The translations under genes were made by a program, and so were the position numbers. Positions 25,758-33,560 of a stretch of 64,000 nucleotides of DNA are shown one piece after another. This stretch comes from an uncultured Candidatus Nemicrothrix sp. (GTDB taxonomy: Bacteria > Actinomycetota > Acidimicrobiia > Acidimicrobiales > MedAcidi-G1): the NCBI GenBank assembly GCA_913055915.1, contig CAJXKL010000005.1, positions 1-64,000 of the forward strand, read 5' to 3'. The number at the start of each line of letters is the position of its first letter. The stretch's first letter is position 1. The notes below the pieces were generated by a model. It was not told the origin of the DNA and made no database searches. It worked only from the letters and a program-made list of their open reading frames with translations.

Positions 25758-28202
25758 ATGCGCGACGAGGCACAGTGCGTAATCGTTGGAGGCGGCGCCA
25801 TGGGCGTCGGCCTCCTCTACCACCTGGCTCACGAGGGCTGGACCGACACCCTCCTCATAGAAAAGGGGGAGCTCAGCTCCGGATCCACCTGGCACGCTGC
25901 CGGCCTCGTAACGAACCTCATCGGCAGCCTCAACATGGCCAAGGTCCACGAGCACGGCGTCCAGCTCTACCAGCAACTCGAAGCCGAAACCGGCCTGTCA
26001 ACCGGCTGGCACGCCTGCGGCTCCATACGCCTCGCCACCAGCCCCGACGAGGCCGACTGGTTCCACTACGTCAAGGGCATGCTCAACTCGATCGGCGTCG
26101 AAGCGCACATCATCGGCCACGCCGACATCAGGGAAAAGCAGCCCCTCATAGACGACCTCGCCGACGTCGTCCTCGGACTCTGGACCCCCGGTGACGGCTG
26201 GACCGATCCCACCAGCGCCACCAACGCCATGGCCGCGGGCGCCCGCCAACTGGGCTGTGAGCTCGCCCGCCACACGCTCGTCACCGACATGAACCAACTT
26301 CCCGACGGACGCTGGGAGGTGGTTACCGAGCATGCCGGCGAACAGGCCCGGGTAGTCGCCGACCACGTCGTCAACGCAGCCGGACACTACGGCCCACAGG
26401 TGGGCGCCATGGTCGGGCTAGAGGTCCCGATCGTCTCGATGATCCACCAGTACCTCATCACCGAAACGCTCCCCGAGATGGTCGATCTTGACTTCGAGCC
26501 ACCGGTCATCCGCGACCCACGGGCATCGTGCTACTACCGCCGTGAGATCGACAGCCTCCTGGTGGGCCCGTACGAACGCGCCGGAGCCCGTACCTACGGC
26601 ACCGAGGGCATCGACTGGGACCTCCACTTCCACCTAACCCCACCCAACGTAGAGGTCCTGGCACCCTGGCTGGAACTGGCCGCCCAACGAATACCCGTTT
26701 TCGGCGAAGCCGGCATCAAGACGGTGATCAGTGGCCCAATCACCCACACACCCGATGGTGGCTACCTGATGGGGCCGGCGCCCGGCATGCGCAACTACTG
26801 GATGTGCGTCGGCTCCTCAATAGGCGTCGCCCAGGGACCGGGAGACGGCAGGTACCTGGCCCAGTGGATGGTGCACGGCCAGACCGAGGTGAACGTGCGC
26901 GAGATGGACCCACGCCGCTTCGGCCCATGGGCGACCCTCAACTACACGGTCGACAAGTCCACGGACGAGTACCACGAGATGTACCAAGTCCGCATGCCGG
27001 GCGAACACCGCTCCGCCGGCCGGCCCCTGGACAAGACCCCCATCTGGGCCGAACTCGAGGCCCTCGGCGCCCAGTGGCAGGACACCTGGGGCTGGGAGAG
27101 GGTCACCTACTACGGCCCGGCCGAGGAATTCTCGTGGCGACGCTCCAACGCCTTCGAGGCCGTGGGCGACGAATGCCGCGGGGTTCGGGAGCGCGTGGGC
27201 CTAGCCGACCTCACGGCCTTCGCCAAGTTCGAGGTCACCGGCGCCGACGCAGGCGCCCTGCTGGACCGATTGTCGGCCAACCGGCTGCCCACCCGACAGG
27301 GCGGCACCCGCCTCGTCCACATGCTCACCGACCTGGGAGGCATTGAGTGTGAGATGACGGTCACCCGTATGAACGACGAACGGTTCTACCTGAACTCGTC
27401 GATCTCGGGCGAGTCCCACGACCTGGACTGGCTCGTACAGCACATCCATCCCGGAGAACAGGTGACCGTCACCGACGTGACCGCCAACCTGGGTCTGCTG
27501 GCCGTAAGCGGCCCCCGGGCACGCGATGTACTGGCCGGCCTGACAGACGCCGACCTCAGAAACGACGCGTTCCCCTGGCTGACAGGTCAGGAAATCACCG
27601 TCGCCGGCGTGCCCTGTATCGCCCTGAGGGTGTCCTACGTGGGGGAGTTGGGCTGGGAACTGCACCATCCGATCGACAAGATGCCCGAACTCTACGCAGC
27701 GCTGATCGAGGCCGGCACCCCCCACGACATGGTCCACTTCGGCGCCTACGCCATGAACTCGATGCGCATGGAGAAGGCCTACAAGGCCTGGGGCGGTGAG
27801 CTCACCACCGAGATCACACCCGTCGAGGCCGACCTGGGTCGCTTCGTGGCCCTCGACCGTGAGTTCGTGGGGCGTGAAGCAGTCGTGGCCCGGCGGGAAC
27901 TAGCCGGCGATGACAACACCGGCCTGACCATGTTCATCGTCTACTGCGAGGTCGATGCCATCGACTCCGACTGCCGGGGCAACGAGCCCGTTTATGAGGC
28001 GGGAACCGACACCATCATGGGCATTACCACCAGCGGAGCCTGGGGCCACACGGTCGGGAGGTCACTCTGCTTCGCCTATGTAGATCCGGCATTCCGGGAG
28101 CCTGGCTCGACATTCGAGATCGGTCTGCTGGGGGAACGCCACGTGGCGACCGTGCTGGACAGCCCGGCCCACGACCCGACGAACAAGCGACTCAGAGCCT
28201 GA
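25758..28202 (+). CDS. Dimethylglycine/sarcosine-dehydrogenase-family flavoprotein with GcvT domain
   Basis: An 814-residue two-part enzyme. The N-terminal half is a DAO-type flavoprotein (GGGAMG FAD loop at 11-16; STWHAAG with H46 at the position of the covalently flavinylated His of dimethylglycine dehydrogenase). The C-terminal half (about 430 onward) is a GcvT/aminomethyltransferase fold that binds folate and takes up formaldehyde units, with YVGELGWELH as a typical block. It should demethylate an N-methyl glycine-like amine oxidatively in the cytoplasm. Starts at ATG 25758 behind AGGAGG. Next gene is an MttB homologue, suggesting stepwise demethylation of a betaine or methylamine. Confidence 0.9.
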   Translation: MRDEAQCVIVGGGAMGVGLLYHLAHEGWTDTLLIEKGELSSGSTWHAAGLVTNLIGSLNMAKVHEHGVQLYQQLEAETGLSTGWHACGSIRLATSPDEADWFHYVKGMLNSIGVEAHIIGHADIREKQPLIDDLADVVLGLWTPGDGWTDPTSATNAMAAGARQLGCELARHTLVTDMNQLPDGRWEVVTEHAGEQARVVADHVVNAAGHYGPQVGAMVGLEVPIVSMIHQYLITETLPEMVDLDFEPPVIRDPRASCYYRREIDSLLVGPYERAGARTYGTEGIDWDLHFHLTPPNVEVLAPWLELAAQRIPVFGEAGIKTVISGPITHTPDGGYLMGPAPGMRNYWMCVGSSIGVAQGPGDGRYLAQWMVHGQTEVNVREMDPRRFGPWATLNYTVDKSTDEYHEMYQVRMPGEHRSAGRPLDKTPIWAELEALGAQWQDTWGWERVTYYGPAEEFSWRRSNAFEAVGDECRGVRERVGLADLTAFAKFEVTGADAGALLDRLSANRLPTRQGGTRLVHMLTDLGGIECEMTVTRMNDERFYLNSSISGESHDLDWLVQHIHPGEQVTVTDVTANLGLLAVSGPRARDVLAGLTDADLRNDAFPWLTGQEITVAGVPCIALRVSYVGELGWELHHPIDKMPELYAALIEAGTPHDMVHFGAYAMNSMRMEKAYKAWGGELTTEITPVEADLGRFVALDREFVGREAVVARRELAGDDNTGLTMFIVYCEVDAIDSDCRGNEPVYEAGTDTIMGITTSGAWGHTVGRSLCFAYVDPAFREPGSTFEIGLLGERHVATVLDSPAHDPTNKRLRA

Positions 28203-28218
28203 ACCAGCAGCAGACAGC

Positions 28219-28254
28219 GGGGCACAATGACAACTGGGGGCACAATGACAACTG
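28219..28254 (+). repeat. 18-bp perfect tandem duplication in the mttB leader
   Basis: Two adjacent copies of GGGGCACAATGACAACTG, followed by a partial third (GGGGAACAAC). Each copy contains an ATG. The unit length is a multiple of three and lies inside the small ORF that overlaps the mttB-like start. Confidence 0.95.
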
Positions 28255-28286
28255 GGGGAACAACGCCAGCACGGGGAACCCGATGA
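28227..28286 (+). CDS. Possible 19-residue leader peptide of the mttB-like gene
   Basis: ATG-started ORF reading MTTGGT twice, then TPARGTR, with its TGA overlapping the MttB ATG (ATGA). The repeat of six residues comes from the 18-bp tandem duplication. The overlap would allow translational coupling; GCGGGG upstream is a poor ribosome site. Could be accidental. Confidence 0.3.
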   Translation: MTTGGTMTTGGTTPARGTR

Positions 28287-29863
28287 GCGACACCGCCACC
28301 ACCGAGGAGGTGCCACGGCGCAGGTCCGGTGGTCGCGCGGCCCGGATCGCAGCCCGGGCCGCTGGACCCACCGAGGACGAGAGGGCAGTGCGACCCGGCT
28401 ATCCCGGTGGCCGCTACTCCCCCCTCACCGAGTCGGACTGTGCGCAGGTCTACGAAGCCGCCCTGTGCCTACTCGAGGACATCGGCATGGCCGGCGCCGT
28501 CGAGGAGTTCGTAGAAGTGGTTACGGCTGCCGGTGGTCGACTGGACGAAGACGAGCGCCTCCTCTTCCCCCGTTCAGTCGTGGAACATGCCATTTCAACA
28601 GCCGCCAAGACGTTCACCTGGTACGGCCTCGACGACAACCGCTCCATCGAGGTCGGCGGTGACGGGGTCCACTTCGGCACGGCCGGTGCAGCCGTTTCGG
28701 TATGGGACCATGAGACCCGCCGGCACCGGCCGTCAACACTCCTGGACATCTACGACACCTCCCGTCTCATCGACACGCTCGACCACATCCACTTCCACGG
28801 CCGCACCCTCGTCGCAAGAGACATGGTCGACAGCCACGACCTGGACCTCAACACCTCCTACGCGGTGGCCATGGGCACCACCAAGCCGATCGGCATCTCG
28901 TACTTCCAACCTGAGCACGTCTTCGAGGCGATCGAGATGTTTGACACCATGCTCGGGCGTCGGGGCGCCTTTGCCGAACAGCCCTTCTGCATGGCACACA
29001 ACACCTTCGTCGTGCCGCCACTGCGCTTCGCCGACGACGCAGCCCGATGCATGGTCGCCCAGACCAGGCTCGGAATGCCGATCAAGTTGGTGTCGGCCGG
29101 GCAGGCGGGCGCCACCTCGCCGGCTGCACTGGCCGGATCGCTCGCCCAGGGTCTGGCCGAATGCCTCGGGGCGCTCACGTGCGTCAACCTCCTCAGGCCC
29201 GGGCACCCCTGCGTCATGGCCCTCTGGCCATTTGTGTCCGACCTGCGCACAGGCGCCATGAGCGGAGGCTCAGGCGAGGAGGCAGTAATCAACGCAGCAT
29301 CGGCCCAGGTCTGCAACTGGCTTGGGCTGCCCTCAGGGGTGGCAGCCGGCATGACCGACTCCAAGCTTCCAGACGCCCAGGCTGGATACGAAAAGGGACT
29401 CACCGTGGCCCTTGCGGGCCACGCGGGCGCCAACCTCGTCTACGAGTCGGCCGGGATGCTCGCCAGCCTGCTGGCATGCTCGTTCGAGGCCCTCGTCATC
29501 GACAACGACATGCTCGGCGCCATCAACCGTTCCATCCGGGGAATCGAGGTCACCCCCGAAACCCTGTCAACCGAGGTGATCCACGATGTCATACACGGAC
29601 AAGGGCACTTCCTGGGCCATGACCAGACCCTCTCGATGATGCAGACCGAGTACCTCTACCCCGAGGTCGGCGACCGCCTCAACCCCGACAACTGGTATGA
29701 CGCCGGTTCCAGGTCGGTCGACGAGCGGGCCCGGGAACACGTACAACAGGTGCTCTCGACGCACTTTCCCTCCCACATCCCACCCGCTGTCGATGCCGCT
29801 GTCCGGGAGCGGTTCGACATACACCTGCCAGCAAAAGAACTGACCTCCAACAGCCGCTGGTAG
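28283..29863 (+). CDS. MttB-superfamily (non-pyrrolysine) amine/betaine methyltransferase
   Basis: A 526-residue protein of the trimethylamine methyltransferase MttB superfamily, a TIM-barrel that moves a methyl group from a quaternary or tertiary amine to a corrinoid protein. The frame has no internal TAG, so it is a non-pyrrolysine member of the MtgB (glycine betaine) kind. The first 40 residues are a basic, disordered-looking extension rich in Arg/Ala. The start ATG follows GGGGA. No corrinoid-binding protein gene is adjacent, which is odd if it acts through a corrinoid; the upstream folate-linked flavoprotein could be the functional partner. Confidence 0.87.
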   Translation: MSDTATTEEVPRRRSGGRAARIAARAAGPTEDERAVRPGYPGGRYSPLTESDCAQVYEAALCLLEDIGMAGAVEEFVEVVTAAGGRLDEDERLLFPRSVVEHAISTAAKTFTWYGLDDNRSIEVGGDGVHFGTAGAAVSVWDHETRRHRPSTLLDIYDTSRLIDTLDHIHFHGRTLVARDMVDSHDLDLNTSYAVAMGTTKPIGISYFQPEHVFEAIEMFDTMLGRRGAFAEQPFCMAHNTFVVPPLRFADDAARCMVAQTRLGMPIKLVSAGQAGATSPAALAGSLAQGLAECLGALTCVNLLRPGHPCVMALWPFVSDLRTGAMSGGSGEEAVINAASAQVCNWLGLPSGVAAGMTDSKLPDAQAGYEKGLTVALAGHAGANLVYESAGMLASLLACSFEALVIDNDMLGAINRSIRGIEVTPETLSTEVIHDVIHGQGHFLGHDQTLSMMQTEYLYPEVGDRLNPDNWYDAGSRSVDERAREHVQQVLSTHFPSHIPPAVDAAVRERFDIHLPAKELTSNSRW

Positions 29864-29884
29864 CCACCCAGCAGGCCAGATGCC

Positions 29885-30562
29885 ATGCTTGGAGCGATGA
29901 CACCTCCCACCGAACTTGAACTGATTGCCCGGCTTGCCCTGGCCGTGGCACTTGGAGCGGTTCTCGGCCTCGAACGCGAAACTCGCCACAAGACCGCCGG
30001 TCTACGTACCCACACACTCGTAGCACTCGGAGCTGCACTGTTCACGATCGCCGGAGCATTCGCCGTGGTTGGTGTTCAAAACGACCCCTCCAGGGTCGCA
30101 GCCCAGGTGGTGACCGGCATCGGCTTCATCGGTGCAGGCGCCATGATCCGCAGCGGTGTGACGATCACGGGCATAACAACGGCAGCAACACTCTGGGTGG
30201 CAGCCGCCTTCGGGGTTGCCGCCGCCTTGGGCCTCTACCTGGTGTCCGTGGCAGCGGGAGCAATGGCACTCATCGTCGTTCTGGCCTTTGGGCCCCTCAA
30301 GCCCTACGTCCTGTTCGCCCGCTCACGACGTCGCCTCGACATCAGCCACGTGGCGGGCCACGACATCCTCGACGCCCTCATCTCCCAGGTCGGCGACTCC
30401 GGCGGACGCCTCAGCGTCATAGAGACATCCGACGAGGACGACATGCGTCGCACCAGCGTGGTCGTGTGGGGAATCACGGCACCGCAGTTGAACAACCTGC
30501 TTCGTCGCCTCGCAGACCATGCCGACGTCATCGAGATCAGCCCGCCACCCCCGACCGGTTGA
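29885..30562 (+). CDS. MgtC/SapB-family membrane protein
   Basis: 225 residues; four hydrophobic helices in the first 140 residues with the MgtC blocks GAVLGLERE, GLRTHTLVALGAA, VVTGIGFIGAGAM and TTAATLWVAAAFGVAAALG, then a soluble C-terminal domain with an ACT-like look. MgtC proteins affect magnesium and acid homeostasis in pathogens; in environmental bacteria their task is unclear. Start ATG 29885 or 29897 (MTPPTEL). It ends 5 bp before the sulfatase start, probably one transcript with mttB. Confidence 0.88.
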   Translation: MLGAMTPPTELELIARLALAVALGAVLGLERETRHKTAGLRTHTLVALGAALFTIAGAFAVVGVQNDPSRVAAQVVTGIGFIGAGAMIRSGVTITGITTAATLWVAAAFGVAAALGLYLVSVAAGAMALIVVLAFGPLKPYVLFARSRRRLDISHVAGHDILDALISQVGDSGGRLSVIETSDEDDMRRTSVVVWGITAPQLNNLLRRLADHADVIEISPPPPTG

Positions 30563-30567
30563 CCCAG

Positions 30568-32139
30568 ATGGCCGACCAATTCGCCACCCCGGAACCGAAG
30601 CCGTTTGTCGAGGGTTCGGGGCCACGAAACGTCGTGGTCATCCTGCTCGACAGCCTCAACCGGCGAATGCTGGGCTGCTACGGAGGCACCGAGTTTGAGA
30701 CTCCCAACCTTGACCGGCTGGCAGCCCGATCCCTGCGCTTCGACCGCCACTACTCGGCCTCGCTCCCGTGCATGCCGGCACGCCACGACATCCTCTGTGG
30801 CGCATGGGACTTCCTGTGGCGGCCATGGGGATCCATCGAGGTATGGGAGTCCAACATCGCCCGCGAGATGAAGATGAGCGGCGTGGCGACCGGCATCATC
30901 ACCGACCACCCGCATCTGTTCGAGACCGGTGGCGAGAACTACCACACCGACTTCGGAATGTGGGACTACGTGCGCGGACACGAGGACGACCCGTGGAGGC
31001 TGAGAGAGGACCCCTCCTGGGTCGGGACACCTGCACTACCAGCCACAGAGGGCTGGGTCCACAGGGGCTACGACACCTCTCGTACATGGTTCCGGGACGA
31101 GGCCGACTTTCCCGGACCGCGGACCATGCAGGCAACCGCCGACTGGCTGGACCGCAACGCCGGACACCACGACCGGTTCTTCCTGTTCGTGGACGAGTTC
31201 GATCCCCACGAACCCTTCGACACCCCCGAACGCTGGGCGTACCGCTACCACGACCAGCGTGACGAGCCGCTTGAGATCTGGCCTCCCTACGGACGCAAGG
31301 TGATCGAGAAGGGGGTCATCACAACACGTCAGGCCGAACAACTCAGGGCCAACTACGGATCCAAACTGTCGATGATCGACCACTGGCTCGGGAAGGTCCT
31401 CGACTCCATGGACCAGAACGGCCTATGGGACGACACAGCGCTGTTCCTCGTAACGGACCACGGCCACTATCTGGGCGAACGCGACGAGATGTTCGGGAAG
31501 CCCCTATCCCCCATCTACGACCTGCTCGGAGCCATCCCGATGCTCGTGGCATGGCCCGGGGTCGAACCCGGCGACCGCGGTGCACTCACCACCAGCGTCG
31601 ACGTCCACGCCACCCTCACCGACCTCTTTGACCTGGAGACCGAGCACCGCACGCACGGTGTGTCGCTACGAAGCGTGATCGAGGGAACCCGGCCCACGGC
31701 ACGCGACCACCTCCTACAGGGCTACTTCGGACGCGAGGTCAACGTCATCGACAAGGACGGCAAGTACATCCGTGGGGTCGAGGGTGAACAGACCGACGTG
31801 AGCGTCTGGTCGAACCGGTGGTCGACGATGCCCGTCCACGCGTTCCCGCGGCTGAGCCTCGCCAGGCCCGACGACAGGGCGACACTCGACCACATGCCGG
31901 GGAGTGATGTGCCGGTCATCCGGCAGCCGTTCACCGCCGACGACCTGAACAGCGGCGCTGTCTACCTTGCAGGGCGTACCTCCGGAGCAGTGTCCGAGCT
32001 CTACGACGCCTCCGACACCGAGGAATCCGAGGACCTCGCCGACTCAAGCCGTTCCGACCACTACGTGGACCTACTCCGCCACGCCCTCACAGAGGTTGAA
32101 GCCCCTACCGAACAGTTTGTGAGGCTCGGCCTCAACTGA
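30568..32139 (+). CDS. Sulfatase (formylglycine-dependent, arylsulfatase/choline-sulfatase-like)
   Basis: 523 residues. LLDSLNRRMLGCYG holds the metal-binding aspartate; C68-M-P-A-R72 is the CxPxR motif whose Cys is converted to formylglycine; FLFVDEFDPHEPF and TDHGHYLGERD supply later active-site residues. No signal peptide is visible, so it is probably cytoplasmic. ATG 30568 is chosen because the longer frame overlaps the MgtC gene. It hydrolyses a sulfate ester or, less likely, a phosphonate. Downstream of methylamine genes, choline-O-sulfate would be a sensible but unproven substrate. Confidence 0.88.
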   Translation: MADQFATPEPKPFVEGSGPRNVVVILLDSLNRRMLGCYGGTEFETPNLDRLAARSLRFDRHYSASLPCMPARHDILCGAWDFLWRPWGSIEVWESNIAREMKMSGVATGIITDHPHLFETGGENYHTDFGMWDYVRGHEDDPWRLREDPSWVGTPALPATEGWVHRGYDTSRTWFRDEADFPGPRTMQATADWLDRNAGHHDRFFLFVDEFDPHEPFDTPERWAYRYHDQRDEPLEIWPPYGRKVIEKGVITTRQAEQLRANYGSKLSMIDHWLGKVLDSMDQNGLWDDTALFLVTDHGHYLGERDEMFGKPLSPIYDLLGAIPMLVAWPGVEPGDRGALTTSVDVHATLTDLFDLETEHRTHGVSLRSVIEGTRPTARDHLLQGYFGREVNVIDKDGKYIRGVEGEQTDVSVWSNRWSTMPVHAFPRLSLARPDDRATLDHMPGSDVPVIRQPFTADDLNSGAVYLAGRTSGAVSELYDASDTEESEDLADSSRSDHYVDLLRHALTEVEAPTEQFVRLGLN

Positions 32140-32150
32140 GCCCGAAGACC

Positions 32151-33005
32151 TCAGCCTGCTACCAGGTGTCCGACCGGGCCGTTCGGGTCGACAAACTCGC
32201 CGATCTCCGACCATGGAACCGTCACCCTCGGCGCCCCGAGGACACCCGGCCCGACCTGGTAGCGGTCAAACAGGAGGACCACCCCTTCTGCACTGAGTGC
32301 AAGGTGCTCGAAGTTGGATTCTTCAACCGCAAGGCCATCGGGCCAGACCACGTTCTCACCAAAGCGTTCCACCAGGTCGACGATGGCCACCCTCGCGAGC
32401 GTCTCCAACCACGGACTGTCGTCATAGAAGACATCCAGCGGGCCCACGAGGCTGCCGTCGACCAGGTCGACCACAACCGCGTCCACCCACTGGTCTCCGC
32501 TGGCAGCGCCACCCCATTCAACGGTCAGGTCGTACTCGACACTGACAACCCGGGTATCAAGCAGTGACACGATGCCACCTCCGAAAAGGTGGCTCGGCTC
32601 CACGCCGGAGGACTCGTCCTCGAACAGGTCAGCTGCGAACAGGGCCCTGGCGTGCTCAACCGGCTGTCGCAGCAGGGCATCGACGCCAGTTGCCACGCCA
32701 TCACCGTCCACGGCCGGAAATGCCATGTCGAAGGTTCCGTCGGGTTCAATCGTGCCGGTCAACCGCTCGACTGACAACAGCGGTGTTGCCGGAAGGAATA
32801 TCCACGAGCCGGCGGACGATACCGCCGGAGGTGCGAGCGTGGCGGTGGAGTCGGCAGTTCGCCACGAGGTGGTGGTTGAGGCGACAACAGCCTGGTCCTG
32901 AGCATCCGAAAGCCCACGGCCACCATCGGTTGCACAACCCGGCAAACCCCAGACAAGCACGACCACGGCTGCTGTGAGGATCGACCTTGCGGACCGGCTG
33001 CGCAC
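32151..33005 (-). CDS. Lipoprotein with DUF3298/RsiV-like domain
   Basis: About 284 residues. The N-terminus has Arg residues, a hydrophobic stretch (ILTAAVVVLVWGL) and LPGC, a plausible lipobox that would anchor it outside the membrane. A low-complexity Thr/Ser/Ala spacer follows. From about 130 the protein shows the DUF3298 pattern: VVSVEYDLTVEWGG, a middle region, then FDRYQVGPGVLGAPRVTVPWSEIG at the end (RsiV-like anti-sigma or lysozyme-binding fold). GTG 33005 gives a normal signal. Convergent with the sulfatase with 11 bp between stops. Function unknown. Confidence 0.72.
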   Translation of the reverse strand: MRSRSARSILTAAVVVLVWGLPGCATDGGRGLSDAQDQAVVASTTTSWRTADSTATLAPPAVSSAGSWIFLPATPLLSVERLTGTIEPDGTFDMAFPAVDGDGVATGVDALLRQPVEHARALFAADLFEDESSGVEPSHLFGGGIVSLLDTRVVSVEYDLTVEWGGAASGDQWVDAVVVDLVDGSLVGPLDVFYDDSPWLETLARVAIVDLVERFGENVVWPDGLAVEESNFEHLALSAEGVVLLFDRYQVGPGVLGAPRVTVPWSEIGEFVDPNGPVGHLVAG

Positions 33006-33125
33006 GGCCGCAGGGTAGCCACAGGTCCATCCCGACAGGGGTCGGCCCCTAGTCGACCCACATGACTGTCCAACCGGTCGCGGCGGCGCCACCCACCCCC
33101 GTGAGGCTCTTAGTACCATCACATC

Positions 33126-33515
33126 GTGCGACCACGAAGAAAACGGCTGTCCAACGACCCGGGCCCAGACCAGATGCTGCTTGACCTCGTCAACAGCCTC
33201 CGCGACGTTGAGGACCGTTTGTCCGCCCTGGAGAACCGCTTCGACTCGCTTGATGAACACGCCACGAACAGCGACGACGACGCAGTCATGGAGCTTCGCC
33301 TCCACGCCGCCCGCCTGTCCGCCGAACTGTCGAGGGTAACCGTTGAACTACGCGGCCGAATCGCAGAACTGGGAAACCAGGCAGGCCTCGCCTTCGAAGA
33401 CGAACCGCCCACACCCGCTCTTGCCGACGACGAGGCCTTTGAGGACCTCAGCGCAGACTCACCGGCCCGGGCGCCTGCAAGCCAGCGCACGAGCGGCTGG
33501 CAACCGGCCAGCTAG
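33126..33515 (+). CDS. Small coiled-coil protein of unknown function
   Basis: 129 residues from a GTG. Residues 17-85 show a heptad-like pattern (LLDLVNSLRDVEDRLSALEN, then LRLHAARLSAELSRVTVELR), a probable coiled coil; the last 40 residues are acidic and disordered-looking. No signal peptide or membrane helix. It diverges from the lipoprotein gene and is convergent with UPF0182. Not recognised; a cell-division or scaffold role is possible only by analogy. Confidence 0.6.
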   Translation: MRPRRKRLSNDPGPDQMLLDLVNSLRDVEDRLSALENRFDSLDEHATNSDDDAVMELRLHAARLSAELSRVTVELRGRIAELGNQAGLAFEDEPPTPALADDEAFEDLSADSPARAPASQRTSGWQPAS

Positions 33516-33560
33516 GCGACAGCCGGGCCCTCTGCCAACCAACCTTCCAGATCGGCCCTG

